From: Tetracladium setigerum
Lineage: Eukaryota; Ascomycota; Leotiomycetes; Helotiales
Direction: 5' to 3'
Assembly (NCBI GenBank): GCA_031472005.1
Contig: PZJY01000013.1
Coordinates: 806,001 to 870,000, forward strand
DNA: 64,000 bases
Part shown: piece by piece, positions 1 through 12,389 of the stretch
Position numbering within the stretch: position 1 is the first letter of the stretch
Layout: every line of letters starts with the position of its first letter
Position numbers and translations under genes: made by a program
Notes under the pieces: generated by a model
What the model saw: the letters and a program-made list of their open reading frames with translations, nothing else
The model's database searches: none
Told to the model about the DNA's origin: nothing

Positions 1-1310
1 GTGAGTAGGCTTTCATCTTTGCAGAGATGGGAAGATGGGTACATACCGAAAAGTCCCAAACTCAACAGGACATTGGTACCCATGAATGCAGGCCATCTCA
101 ATTTTAGCGCATTCATGATAGCCTTCAGCATGCTAACGACCGCTCCGGGCTTTGTGACAAGATCCCTCAAACCAGTGGGTGTCAAGAAACTCTTCGCGGC
201 AGCGCCTAGACCAGCACCTCCAGCTGCAGATGCCCCAGCAGCATTCAAGCCCTGAGCTTCTGTTGCGACAGCCAATAGCTCTGGCGCCAGTGTACCCGTC
301 AACTTGGTGGGCAATGATACGACTAACTTCTTCAAGAAACTGGGGAGTTGTTCGTAACTCTTCTCCAATGTCTCTTGGGAGTTGTCGAGAAGGTGGGTCA
401 GGTCATCGTAGGCTGTTGGGACACCATTCACCAAGTCTTTGAGAATGACTGTAAATTTCTGAATGAGAACTTGAGATTCTTGTGATATGGAAAATGCGCG
501 GTTGTTGACTGCAGAGAGGTTGAGGTCGTCGAGGACCTTGTTGATGTCGTCTTTTTCGGCGGCTGCTTCTTCTGCCGTCACAGGCGTTTTGACCTCGGGA
601 GCTTTGCCCTATTGTCATAATATTAATATCATGAGTGTGTAGTACGGGGGAAGAACAAACCTTCTTCGTGAAAGTTCTCTGTATGAAGGAGAATCGACCG
701 GCCTTCTTTGTCTCCTTGTCTTTCTCATTGCCCTCGACTTCTACCTCCTTCCCCTTCCCTTCCCGATTTTGTGTTTCAGCCCACTCGCAATACCCTCCTC
801 CTCATTCGTACTGGTCCGTCCATCGTGCACAACAACCTGGCTCTGATTTCCCGTGGTATCACCTGCCTCGGCCAACCCACTCGTAGGTCTCACAGGTAGA
901 ACAGGTCGTTCCCCTTCGTCATCCCCCACAATGCTATCCAAGAACCTCTCATCCTCTCTACTAAGTACAGGTGCTGGCTTCGAAGGGACAGCTGAGCCTG
1001 TTGGGGCGACGTAGGGGGATTCCAGGGGCGTAGTAGTCTGCGATTCGCGGGCTTTCTTCTCGGCTTGGTGCTTCTTGACCTTCTTGTAAGTGAAGTATTC
1101 GAGCATTTGTTCTGTCTTGGCGAGGAGCTGCTGGAATATGCGCGCGCGCAGGGGAGTTATATTTTGGGTGAGATTGTGGATACTGTGAATATCGGAATTT
1201 CTTTGCCGTGAAGATGGAGAAGAATCGTGGTCGAGAGCTGAGATATGAAGGGAAACTTGATGGCGGTGGGACGTGACCAGTTCCTGCCACATTTGCACCG
1301 CCACTGCCAT
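1..1310 (-). CDS. Uncharacterised fungal protein, 5' part only (runs off left edge)
   Basis: I do not recognise the family. The start is the ATG at 1310 (MAVAVQMWQE). A basic, probably helical stretch follows (YKKVKKHQAEKKARE), then a Pro/Ser/acidic linker with VLSREDERFLDSIVGDDEGE. A 52-bp intron fits 609-660 with a clean GT and AG. Beyond it comes a helical, leucine-rich region (VLDDLNLSAVNNR, then EKSYEQLPSFLKKLVV), an Ala/Gly-rich stretch and a hydrophobic segment at the window edge. A further donor probably lies near position 47. The frame ending at 741 and the frame that continues into the intron differ by one base around 780-800. Adding one G there gives GIAEWAETQNREGEGKEV. No signal peptide is visible. 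The role is unknown and no neighbour suggests one. Confidence 0.55.
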
Positions 1311-3604
1311 GACGAGGCCAAGGAAATGCCGTCACTTCTCCCATTATTTATATTCGGCCAAATTTGGACATTCCGTCAACTGAGATCTACCTCCACTGAC
1401 TCCATGATTTTGATTTATCAGATCCTAATTCTGAGATGTGGCATATGTTTAACTCACCAGCTTCTACCTTGATTTTAGCTCCTAGAAAATGTGAATGTTG
1501 ATCTGCCACGAAGGTCAACGTGGAAAATGGGGACAATATTAATCGTCTTTGATACGGATCGCAAAATTATTGTTCGCGGAGGTGAAATCTGAACAGAGGG
1601 CTCAGGAGTTCTAGGCCATATATTAACAGAAGCCCTTAATAAATCACCTGTACAAAATCAAAAATTCTACCACGGTTGCTTATTGGGCAATTCCCTAGCG
1701 AATTCCGGTTGGCAGAAGTAATAATGTGCTGATGATATTTTCCCCTTGTCTTTCTTCAACGTTCATTTGTGTTGTAGAGTACTGAAATTGAGATCTTTGG
1801 AGAAGATTGAAGGCACAATTAGCACGCACAATACAACATCTTGGGGATGGCTCAAGATAGAAGTCCCCTCAAAAAGTACCACAGAGCACCGCATTGTCTC
1901 ATCTACCCAACCAATAATAAATCAGGAAGACCGCAAAACGCAATTACTTCGAAGGGGCTCAAGAACATTGAACGTAAGTGATTTCTTGGAAACACTGTCT
2001 AAAACAAGTATACTAAATCTATTGTCCAGGTTGGGTATGTAGGAATAAAGTTATGAGCATAGCAAGTCCGTGCCTAAAAAGGACCCTTAATGTCGTATTC
2101 TGCCCCGCATTCCTCTACTGTAGCCTAACTTGAAAATAAGGAACCGATGGTGTCATATATGAATATTCTATCCATCGAACCATGCCTTACCTATCCACAT
2201 CATAATGTTTCGCAGGCCTGACAGTAGAAGGCTTGTTGTTGCGTAGACAGCCTTCAAAAACTGTGTAATAAGCAATAAATTGTCTGGTCTCGATGCAAGG
2301 CTCCCATTCGCATGGGAAAGGTCGCGCGTATGCTTTTGCACCCATGAATCAGATTCTGAAGTTGTAGATAGACAGGAAAATTGAATCAATAATGAATTCA
2401 TATTGGGCACCAAGAGACCTAAATTTTCAATCTCAGATCTTCAATCAATTGCTTGCGTGCACAAGCCAGTCTTAGAGCGATTACCATGGGTGTTAGGACG
2501 TGCAGCCTGCACAAGGTTTGTGATTGAGGACGAGCAGGGTTGGGATGAACCCGTTTCTTGGCGTTCCGCATCCGATCAATTGCTCTGATTTGGTTCCTGT
2601 CTCTGCCTCAACATCAGAATATTTCCCTACCTGACCTACCATGGTACTTGGGTACTTTCACTTTCCCAAGTCTATGGACGCGATATCGCCTTCTCACTTC
2701 TCTTCTCCAACGGGGCGGTAGGAGCCCCTATTCCGAATACCTTATGCTTTTCGGAGATCCCGCTTCTTCCAGAAGAGGCGATATCGAGATAGAGTTTCTA
2801 TGCGCTGCAGGGTATCAATTACTTCACTTCATTAACATGACAATGTCCTTGTGCGATAAAGAGGGGGAGGCGAATACTCTACGAATCGGAATGGTTTGTT
2901 TGTTCCTGAGATTGCTTTGACCTCTCACCCACTTGTCCACTCAGCCCTTGGGCCGAGCCGCGCTCAAGCAGCTGTTGAAATCCTGGAGATCTACTTTCGT
3001 ATCTCCTGAAAATAGCATGGTAAGTCTTACAATCTAGAAGTCTCTTAAGTCTCTCAAGTCTCTACATATCGTACTCGCCTCTCTTCAGGGTATTGGCTTC
3101 TGACGCTGGAGGCAGGCATACTCCCCAGGCATACCTAAATATTGAAAATCTCCCCATACTGTACTAGTATCGTTCACCTTTGCGCCTCAAACACCACCAA
3201 AAGTGTACAGTAGTCTTTTGACTTTGGAGAGCTACTCAGTACTTTCACTTAAAAAACCCCGCCTGTCATCCGGTTTGAGCTGATTAGTGCTGATGGCGGC
3301 ACGTACGCCACAGAAAGTCAAAATCTCTCAATATGGTGAAAGGTACCATGCTAGCACATCCTCACTAAACGAAGAACGATGGGATACTTGAACACCATCT
3401 GGATATCTTCTCCCTTCTCAAACGAACATCGGTCTTCGTCACCCCATGCAAAACAACCCTGACTCCATACAACGAAATGCATTCTTTCTCAGCTGCACAA
3501 CATATTGATTAGCGAAGTAACATTCCTTTTGACGACCTTTAGCCTTTTTGCCAGAAGGAAAAGCTCATTGGCCATTTTCGCCCAAGGACTTGAAAGTTGT
3601 CTCG
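1311..3604. other. Intergenic region, no supported gene
   Basis: Open frames of 60-120 codons occur (for example near 1746-2042 and 2558-2920), but none has family motifs, fungal splice structure or a convincing start. I see no repeat family or RNA gene. Confidence 0.4.
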
Positions 3605-5007
3605 ATGGCCTTGAGCGCCAATCTCGAGAGTTATAATCCTCTCCAATACACAGTACGTCCTCTCGCTCTATCTGCATGGCATCAAATTAATGATTGCCAC
3701 TCACAATATTGACAAATCTTCAAGCTCCTAAATTGGCTAATATGCGTCCCCTCGATCCTCTTCACATTCCTTCGTCTCTTCGTCCGATGGCGCCAATTCC
3801 GAACATTTAGCTGGGACGATATCTTCGCCATATTGGCTTTCATATCCCTCATCGTAATGGCTGCGCTCAACGAATTTGTTAAAGACTCGATCTATCTTAT
3901 GGTCTCAATATTCGCAGCCATTAAAGCTGCAAGCAGCGGTGCTACTACAATAAGTACGCGTCAAGCACCCTCAGCGATGGACCCTGGGAAGATAGCAGGA
4001 CTCGCGGGTGATGCGAGTAAGACGCAGTTCGCATTCATGATTTTCTTCTGGACATGTTTGTGGTGCGTGAAGGGTTCTTTGTTGATGTTTTACCGAAGGC
4101 TGTTTGTGAGATTAGATGGGTACATGAAATGTAGGTAATCCCCCCATCATCGACAGTTGCAATGGTGGCTGACGTGATGAATAACAACAGGGTGGTGGAT
4201 CGTGGTTGTCATCAATATTATCTCCTATCTCATCTCCGTTTTAACAAATTTCCTTGTTTGTGTGCCTTTGTCAAGGCGCTTTGATCCAACACCTTGTGAG
4301 TTTCCTCTTTGCTCATTGTTTCTGGATAAGCGAGTATAACCACAATGCCTGCAAATCCAGCTAATCCATCTAATTTAGCAACAAAATGCTCCAATGAAAC
4401 AGCCGTTGTCGTCCTCCAAGTTGCCACTTCTGTCGACCTTCTCACGGACTTACTGATCATGATCCTCCCCACCCACCTCCTTTTTGGGCTGCGTGTCTCT
4501 AGGAAGCAAAAGTTCGGCATCGCGTGCATCTTCAGCCTCGGCGCCATCATTATGATCTTCTCTGTCATCCGCATGGTTTCCATAATTCCGTTAGTCAGAG
4601 AACAGAAGGCCACCTCCATGATATCAGTCGCTCTGTGGTCAATCCTCGAAGCTGCTGTCGCAGTTGTCATTGCCAATTTACCACCCTTAAAAACTTTAAT
4701 CAAAGGGAGAGGAGATACAGGGTACGACAACTCGGATTCGAAGACACCTGTCGTGGGTGCTGCCGCAGGGAGCAAGTTGGCGAACCCGTCGCAGACAGGA
4801 ATAGGCCATATTCGGTTGAAGGAGATGAAGTCTGGGGCAGGGAGTAGAAACCAGACGAGCTTTGGGAGCGAGGAGGAACTGTGTGAGATGAGTGGGCAAA
4901 GGGGGGGCGGCATTGTGATGACACAGGAGGTGAAGATTACGAGTGCATCAGCGAGTAAATCGCGGGATGGAGATTCCGACAGCATTGAAAGTTTTAGACA
5001 TGGTTGA
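3605..5007 (+). CDS. Pth11-like seven-helix membrane receptor (rhodopsin/SAT4 family)
   Basis: This is a plasma-membrane protein of the fungal Pth11/SAT4 rhodopsin-like family, thought to sense surface or chemical cues. The ATG at 3605 (MALSANLESY) is followed by a 72-bp intron at 3653-3724. Then come the first helices (LLNWLICVPSILFTFLRLF) and the characteristic RQFRTFSWDDIFAILAF: the WDD after helix two is a family hallmark. Two further introns fit near 4135-4190 and 4297-4360. Later helices include WWIVVVINIISYLISVLT, the VDLLTDLLIMILP segment typical of the family, FGIACIFSLGAIIMIFSVIR and ISVALWSILEAAVAVVIANLP. The cytoplasmic tail of about 100 residues is rich in Ser, Gly and acidic residues. 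No CFEM domain precedes the helices, so it is the plain class. The ligand is unknown. Confidence 0.85.
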
Positions 5008-6498
5008 CATGCGTGGTAGTGGCTTGTGAAAAGGTGAATTTTTGTCAAAACTCAGCAGATTCAGAGTAATAAAATGGCGGTTTTTTGGAATGGAGTTAAC
5101 AGACGATATTAGTGTAATGACAGAAAGATACCCCTCTACGTTGTCCGATGTCTTAACGCTCGAGGCGATTACATTCTCGAGCACGTCCGAGTCCAAAGGA
5201 GCAGCATGGTAGCGTTTTGTCGATGTTTTTAATAAATCAGGTTGATCAGAATCATTCCATTACGTTTTAAGTAAGACCAGAAAGAGACCTGGCCAGAACT
5301 ATTTCCTTCTCCATAACTTTATTTTACAATCTTAATATCTTCCTTATGGTCTCCCTAAAACCCGTGTACCTCTATCTCAGAACCTTGTGTATGTTTATTC
5401 TATGATTGGCAATACAACTTTTGAGGGTGACTTCTCCGTGTTCTGAATTGTTACAGTACAGTACAGAACATGCTGAAAAATTCACCACAATGGTCAACAT
5501 CGAACATTTCAATTGATTCAATTTGTCCACCATACACACAGTTCGGAAGTTAGATGAACTTTCTGAACTGCCTATTATCATTTATAGGTCTCGTTCACCA
5601 TATGCTTGCTATAGAAGATAGAAGAGATGTTTACACAGCGCAGCAATTCGATATAGTATCAAACAACTTGTGTAACTGCCACATACGACCATAGATTGAG
5701 GAGAATTGGGCATCCCGTCCGCTCTGCCATACACAAGCCTCAAATCGGTAGATTAGTAGTTGGGTGGGTGACCACCAGCGAATCCCTGCTGTTGTATGTT
5801 TTTTGTGGTTTTTTGACTTTTTCTTGATCCGCATTTCGCTGGTCTTGGCATTGTTGCGTCGTTTTTGGGGAGAACAAGTTGTGCGGTGCATTTTTGATAT
5901 GGCGCTCACGAAAGCAGTATTTTCTCGTTTTATTTGAGATATCCAAAGAAAATGAACCCCCATGTGTGAATAAACAGTACCAAAAGTATATATGTCGTAA
6001 AGAAGAGAAAGTTTGCCCACGATTCGCCATGATGAATGAGTTTCAAAGAACGGCCTCAAACATAATTGAGCATTGGATAGGATAAGAATTTCCATTCTTG
6101 TCACCCGAATTCCAGCGGTAATATTCTCTCTGTCAATGTTACTAAATGATATTTATCTTTTCCAAAACGACTGCCGAGTCTTCCTAAATTGCCACCAGAC
6201 CACGAATTGGGCTACAATAACAACAAAACCCAGTGCTCTACCGATCATCTTAACAACTTACTTTTTCGATTATACTACTCGCAAACGCACTTGTCATCTT
6301 TATTATCTTCACAGGCATTATCACCAGCCCTTTCACAAGATCTAAAGTGAGAGAATCCGAATTGTGAAAGGAAGTCAACCTAGTGTGCTCGAAGTACCTT
6401 ACGGGCATAAACTACACCTGCCCAAGGACTGCATGGAAAAAGGCAAGCATAGTTAGCGAGATTGTGTTGTACACTATCATACATTCGAAACCGTATTT
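5008..6498. other. Intergenic region, no supported gene
   Basis: An AT-rich spacer between the receptor and the convergent SDR gene. A 157-codon open frame on the minus strand (5631-6104) has no recognisable motif and an unlikely composition. Nothing else is supported. Confidence 0.4.
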
Positions 6499-7499
6499 CT
6501 ACTCCCACTCAATAACCTTCTCACCCCGCCAGAAGTCGCCAACCTCACCCTTCAAATCCCCCAAAGCAAGCAAAACTGGCGTCTTTGCCCCCTGATCAGG
6601 AGACTTTGGCCCTCTCCCCTTGGTCATATCTGTATTGACATAACCCGGACAGCAGGCCTCGATTCTAATCCCCACGCCTTTATATTCCCATGCCATCCTC
6701 TTGCTTGCGGCGATTAATCCAGCCTTACTCACCGCATAGGCAGCGCTTGGCCATCCTTCCTCCTGCTCTCGCTTTGCTTTGACATCTTCGGCAAATTTGG
6801 ACATGAGAGCTGAGCAAGCTGGAACCGAAGTCTCGGAGGCAGAAATGAATGCTGATTTGAGGGCAGGGGAATACCTCTCGCCGAGTCTGCCGGCTGTAGA
6901 TGCTACATTGACAATACGGCCCTCATAGCGCATTAGTGGAAGGAGGTCTTCAATGAGAGCGACAGTGCCATAGTAGTTGGTTTTGAGGGTGTCTTTGACA
7001 ACGGTGTCATCTATATCCATGCTTTAGAATTCAACCCCAAAAGACATCTCAGAATTCTTGAAAATGAGGGATAAGAGAAAACTCACTGAAACCATCAAAA
7101 GCAACGCCAGCATTGTTTACAACAGCATCGATACACTCAGGATGCTCTTTCTGCAAAAAATCCCGGAAAGCATGAATACTGTCATCATTACTGATATCGA
7201 GCTCCCTGAACTTGATAGTTGTCTCCCCGCCATCTTGAACGAGAACTTTTGCTGCTTTGAGTTGAGGATCGCTGTGTAGCGTCTTCACAGCCTCAGCCCC
7301 TCTCTGTGCCGAGCGTGCTGTGAGATAGATGAGGAATGGACCGGAGTGAAGAGATGATGAGGGGTATTGGAGGGCAAGGTTACGAACTGCACGATGTTAG
7401 TGGGGAAGGGAGCTCAGGAACCAGGAGCGGCTTACCGATCGCCAGACCCAACCCTTTGTTGGCCCCAGTAACGACGGCAACTCTTGGGATAATTGCCAT
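6499..7499 (-). CDS. Carbonyl-reductase-like short-chain dehydrogenase
   Basis: A probable NADPH-dependent carbonyl reductase of the classical SDR family, close in architecture to animal CBR1. The ATG at 7499 starts MAIIPRVAVVTGANKGLGLAI, so the glycine-rich cofactor motif TGANKGLG lies at the extreme N-terminus. Two introns fit: about 7386-7434 and about 7008-7090, the latter spliced to an AG just before DTVVKDTLKTNYYGT. Downstream are LDISNDD, the NNAG motif (VVNNAGVAFDGF), the catalytic Ser region (RIVNVASTAGRL), the YxxxK pair in YAVSKAG, and CCPGYVNTDM after the active site. The insert between Ser and Tyr is long, as in CBR1-type monomeric reductases. There is no targeting signal, so it is probably cytosolic. 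The substrate cannot be read from the sequence. Confidence 0.88.
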
Positions 7500-9348
7500 T
7501 TTAAGTATTTCTAGGGAAGAATTGATGGAATTGAATGAAATTGGACTTTGTTATATACAGCCTTGAGATGGTGACGTCGCAGAACTGCCTGGTGACTTTT
7601 AATCCCAGAGTCTTGGCATCGGACTCGGAGATAAGGGAGATTCTTGGTGTCAATTATAATCAAAGAAACGAGGCGACAATTCGACTTGAATAAGTGTGTC
7701 TTTGGGGACAATGCTTAGCACAAGAATAAGCTCTAATGATGAGGGTAACATTTTTAGAATCACTGGATTCACGCCTGAGACGATTGGCAGAGAACGCTTG
7801 ACTGACATAGGGTCACGCAAACCCAAACCCTTTCTCCTGCGCAAAAAAATCCCGAATTACAAAGGGTGTCGTCGAGTTCTTCATTATTAGCCGATGGCTC
7901 AACAGATGGAGCTTAGTAAGGACTTGTTCAGACACAGGTGGGCGATAAATTATCTCTGATCATTCAACGAGATCTAAACTCGACAGAACTGCCCATGTGG
8001 GCCCCTCCAAACGAACTATAAAACTATGCGCCGTCTACTATCCATACCATGGGAGCAGATAGTCTCATAATACTCTTATTCAATGGCGCCAAACATAATA
8101 ATAGAATTAAAGGCGAGTTTTTGTTATTTTGTAGTGAGGGTTTTGGTTTCGTTGATTCGCTGGCCACCTCAACGTTCATGCGCAGCCGAAATTAATAAGA
8201 CGCTTCCATTGTTTTCCATTAATAGCTGGCTTGCTGAAGCTGTTTGGAACCTATACGTTGGCTGGGAGGTGTATGTTTTGGCTCAAGAGGATCAGGAAAG
8301 ATGCGTGAATAGGATTTTACTTGCCAAAACACCACCACCCTCTACAACACTTCCACACAACCACGATTCGAGAACATTACCGAACTCAAGATTGTGATCA
8401 ATAGATCTTCTCTGAACCCTTCTTTACATAGCCTTATCGTCATCTCCAGAAGATTCTGATCAGAATGGTGTGCAACATCACTACTCATTGCGGCTTTTCC
8501 AGCAATAATCACGTTTTGTTGCACACCGCAGCCTTTATGAGAAGTCCGTGCACACTAATTATACCTAAAGAGCAATGTTAGAAGATTGCGATGTGCAACA
8601 GAACGGAAAGTAAAGTATCGCTAATTGCAAGTCTACTCGGTTTTCGACGGTAACATTTTAGATTGGCGACGGCGAGAGCGACACCGATGGAAAGCGGAAT
8701 TCGTTGCACACCGTAGGCGCTAGCAGAAGCCTATATATGTAGAGCTATGCCTAAAGAGCTATGTTGGCCAATTGCGACGTGCAACAGAACGGAAATATGT
8801 CGCTGCCAGTCTGCATTTTTGGGTTGCGACGGTGAAGGTAGTTACGGCGACAGCGAGAATGACAACGACAGAAAATGGATCTTGGCGGAATGCATTTCAG
8901 GAGTTTGCAGGAACTATTGGGTTTTAAATTGAGCAATTCTGGGTGTACTGATTTAGTAGAGAATAGATATAGCTGCGGTCTATTAGCGACGTGAGTATTA
9001 GACATCGATCTGAGAGGAAATTGATCCAAGCAAAGAAATGCTAAAACAAGTGTTCGAAAACTCGTGGAATGATTTGATTCTGAGGGTGGAATACATGAGA
9101 TTCACTGTTTAGAATGTCACTCCCATTACTCTGTGAATATGAGTCTTTTCTACTGCCAAAATTTCCTTCTCATTACTGGCTGGTCGAGCGAATACAATTG
9201 TTGATTTTCGACCGATTCAGGCACTAGTGGGAAGACGTGACAAGCGCCAAGTCAAAGTGCTGACGTTCAGGCTACGAGATCGCCTCGGCAAGGCTGAGCG
9301 TTTGCGACGGAACGTCTCTGACACAATCAACAACATCCCTGGGCAACA
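7500..9348. other. Intergenic region with a diverged tandem repeat
   Basis: No supported gene lies between the SDR (transcribed leftwards) and ATG29 (transcribed rightwards). The divergent promoters should lie at its two ends. The centre holds the repeat pair listed separately. Confidence 0.4.
8518..8885. repeat. Two diverged direct copies of a ~185-bp unit
   Basis: Copy one runs from about 8518 to 8700 and copy two from about 8703 to 8885. Both open with GTTGCACACCG. They share CCTAAAGAGC(A/T)ATGTT, then GCGA(T/C)GTGCAACAGAACGGA, and then a GGCGACGGCGAGAG-like block, in the same order and at similar spacing. The copies are clearly diverged, with small indels and transitions. No coding frame runs through them. 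This may be an old tandem duplication or two mobile-element remnants. Confidence 0.7.
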
Positions 9349-11077
9349 ATGTCAGCATCAGATCCATCGTATACTGTCTTCATTAGACTACCATTCCCTC
9401 GAGGAGACTTCGTAGATCCTCCATCGGTAAGAAGGTTTTTAATCATTGTCCTCTGGTACTAACTCATCCGCAGGTGAACTGGGACGCTGCGAAAGACAAA
9501 GCATTATGGAAGATCCTCTCGAAAGCTTCTAAGAATAGTGATATTGATTGTACGAACTACCCATATTATCGTAAAACCTAGCTAACAGCTTCAGGGAACG
9601 AACTGTAGGTTGCAGGTCCTCTTTGGAAGCTTCCGTAGTCTAATCACACCATTCGTCGCAGAGCAGCCAAATTCGAAGTCGACCTACCTTTCCTCCTTCA
9701 ACAAGCAGCATGGCTTTACGAAAGACAGCTCCTACAAGTGCGCGCACAGATGAGAAAAGTAGGAGTGGCTAAAGGATCTGCCCCATCACCTGTGCCAGGG
9801 AGCGAATCTGGTGGTGGGGAGACTATGAGGAGGACTCTATCAAAGGATGCAGGTGAGGAAGGCTGTCTGCTAAACGGAATGACAGCGAGACTTATGCTGC
9901 TACTTATAGCTCCACGCGTCGCGTCCGCGCTGTCCTCAAGAAAGGACTCGCCCATTCCGAGAGATGCGAATCTTCCTGGGACACCAAGTCGTTCAATAGG
10001 TATTTACAACCCCCATCTCAATCAGAGAGCAAGACTAATCCGAACACCCAAACAGCTCCTCCTCTCTCCCGAAACTCATCCGCAAACACAACAATAACAT
10101 CCCGACAATTCTCCCAACAAACCAGCCCACGCCCTGCCCACGCCATCCTTGCGCATCATTCAAACTCCCCAAACCCCAATCCGAAGTAACGCCATTCCCC
10201 AAAACCAAGTGCAAACTCAAACAGCACCGATCCGCTCGCCACATCCCGCCCCCCTCTCCTCACCAGACGAAACAACATCTCCATCCGCTTCATCCTCCGA
10301 CTCTGACTCCGCCTCTGCAGCACCTAAATACCCAATTCAAAGCCGCATGCTTCGCCGTCCCCGATATACATCCAACAAAGCCGGAGGGCAATCTGCAGAT
10401 AACTCGGAAGACGATGATGAAGAACCAGCTTTCATGCCCTTCGCCGCCAGCAACATTGCATCTTCCGAAGCCGGCACCCCTTCCAACTCCAACTCAAATC
10501 CAAGCCATGAGTTAAGTGCCACCCTACGCGGAGATCCTCGGAACACATACACCCCCGCCGTGGCCATCCCGCACATGGACATGGACATGGACACGGCAAG
10601 GAAAAGCAGAAGGAAATAGTGAATCAGTCACAGACGTCGGATTCATCGGCTAGTTCTACGGCGCCTACACCGGGCAGGGGTAAGAGAATGGATCTAGCGC
10701 TTCGTGGTGGGCATGGCCACGGACATGGTGGAAGTGGAAGAGGGCCAACAGGGCCACTGAGTCCCAAACGAACAACGGAACTAGCGAGGAGGGAGGGAAG
10801 TGATGGGACGCCTAGTATGGGCAGTTCATTTAGTGATTTGGATGGTAAGTAGCTTTCCAACATTCCCCTTATCCACCAGTCTCTCGATATCTCATTTCAT
10901 ATGCGGCGAAGCCGCAGACTTATCGTATATCAGCTGACGATTTCATGCAAAAATATAGATGCGTCCGTAACGCAAAGCGCCCTCGAAGAGGCCTTGGCGA
11001 GTAATATGCAGGCTGGTGGTGGGATGGCGAGTAGAATGAGTACGATCAGTCAAGCTTTGAGGAGCAAATATCTTTGA
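9349..11077 (+). CDS. ATG29: Autophagy protein Atg29
   Basis: Atg29 is a component of the Atg17-Atg31-Atg29 scaffold that organises the phagophore assembly site. The ATG at 9349 starts MSASDPSYTVFIRLPFPRG, followed by FVDPP, VNWDAAKDKALWKILSK and IDWNELAAKFEVDLPFLLQQ, the conserved N-terminal Atg29 domain. It is split by introns after residue 26 and twice near 9551-9660. A long disordered Ser/Pro tail follows. The acidic EDDDEEPAFMPF and the C-terminal DGTPSMGSSFSDLDD...SALEEAL...STISQALRSKYL are typical of filamentous-fungal Atg29. The last intron starts at 10850. The tail changes frame twice, near 10125-10150 and near 10570. The first change could be an alternative splice (9999-10125) or two missing C's. 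The second fits one missing base before HGHGHGHGKEKQ. Only the tail structure is uncertain. Confidence 0.88.
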
Positions 11078-11957
11078 GCTTAGTGGTAGTGGTGGTACTC
11101 TTAGTAGATGAAGAGAGAAGAGGGGAGGGTTATGCGGGTAGGTATTTGGGTGGAGATAGAATTCCGGCAGTAGAGTTCCAGGAAGAGGGACAAAGGAAGA
11201 GGGGAGAGATGGGGGGATTTTAGAATGTTTTTGTAATAATGATTTCATGAGGACCCGACTCAATTTCGAGGTTTTGGCGTTCTAGGGAGGAGTTGGAGTT
11301 GGGTTAAGCTGGGTAAAGTAACCTATTAGCTAAGGCAAGAAAAGGTATACAGAACTTGGCACCTAAAACGAATGAAAGATATTTTTGACAGACCAATATA
11401 AATATCATAAGTGATACAGATGATGTAAGGAAGTAAAGTACATCTAAGCCGAGTCATCCTAAATACCCTCTGCGTACTCTCTCTCTCTCTCTCTCTCTTT
11501 CGGACGAATATCTACATGCTCGCGAGACACCTACTGTACATACATCATTCGAAGCATGCCCTCCCCTCAGAAGCCAGGATATAAAAACCAGGAGGATACA
11601 GGGCACCCAGTCACTCATTCACCAATCAAGTGATCTCAAACTTCCTTGTCTCATTCCTGTTTTTATATATTTTCATTCTTTTTTATATAAACTTTCACCC
11701 TTCTCTCCCAATCAATATTTAACTAGGGGGATAACTTGCTATCCCTCGACCTTAATAAGCAAGATTATATAAGATTTCAATTTCTAAAGATTTACATCAC
11801 GTGTATCACCTTATTAAGACAAACTTACGAACTTGCAAACTCCCGCAAGATTTAACTTGTATAATTATACCCTACTTTATTATATTTTGATACAAAAATT
11901 TCGCACTTGTTATGACTTTATAAAGTGTGATATATAACAAAACCTCTTCTGTATCTA
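11078..11957. other. Intergenic, becoming AT-rich to the right
   Basis: The 3' flank of ATG29, with a CT dinucleotide run near 11477-11498 and a strongly AT-rich stretch from about 11640. No gene was found. Confidence 0.4.
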
Positions 11958-12336
11958 GTGTGACGGGGTTCTATTGCCTGGTTCTTTTCTTTGCTTTTCA
12001 TCGTTATATTTGCATAGTTTACTTTATATTAGTTCTTTACATAGACCCTTGGTCACGAGACCTTAGGTCTAAGAAGTTTAGCCTAAGATTATATGACTCT
12101 AGGTCTATATTATATATGGCTTTCGGCTACCCCCCTTAGATAGAATAGAATGCGCACCTTTTCCTATCAAAACTTACCCTTTGATCGTGATCGTTGTTAC
12201 GTATGGGAGGAGCCAAAAGTACTAGTATAATAGGAGAGCTAATGAGCTATAATTAATGGGATCATATCGAGCATTGTTTTCGATGTTTTGCTATAGTTTC
12301 TTTGGTTACGTGCTTTGGGTTCTGCCCCCTTTCACA
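11958..12336. mobile_element. Probable solo LTR (about 378 bp) with flanking GTATCTA repeats
   Basis: The segment starts TGTGACGGGG (at 11959) and ends CCCCCTTTCACA (at 12336), giving TG...CA ends with a short imperfect terminal inversion (TGTGA/TCACA and G-rich/C-rich neighbours). Its length suits an LTR. The heptamer GTATCTA occurs at 11951-11957 and again at 12337-12343, immediately outside the right end and one base outside the left TG. No internal coding region of a retroelement is present on either side, so if it is an LTR it is a solo one. The surroundings are AT-rich, compatible with old repeat decay. Strand cannot be assigned. Confidence 0.55.
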
Positions 12337-12389
12337 GTATCTAATTATATATAACGCTAAATCTTTAAAGAATCACTAGCCCTTCCACC

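Noticed and set aside
4230..5048. 272-codon frame on the minus strand opposite the Pth11-like gene
   Set aside because: It is the antisense shadow of the receptor's last exon and has no motif of its own.
8518..8885. CRISPR-like array
   Set aside because: There are only two long diverged copies, no short repeats with regular spacers, and the genome is eukaryotic.
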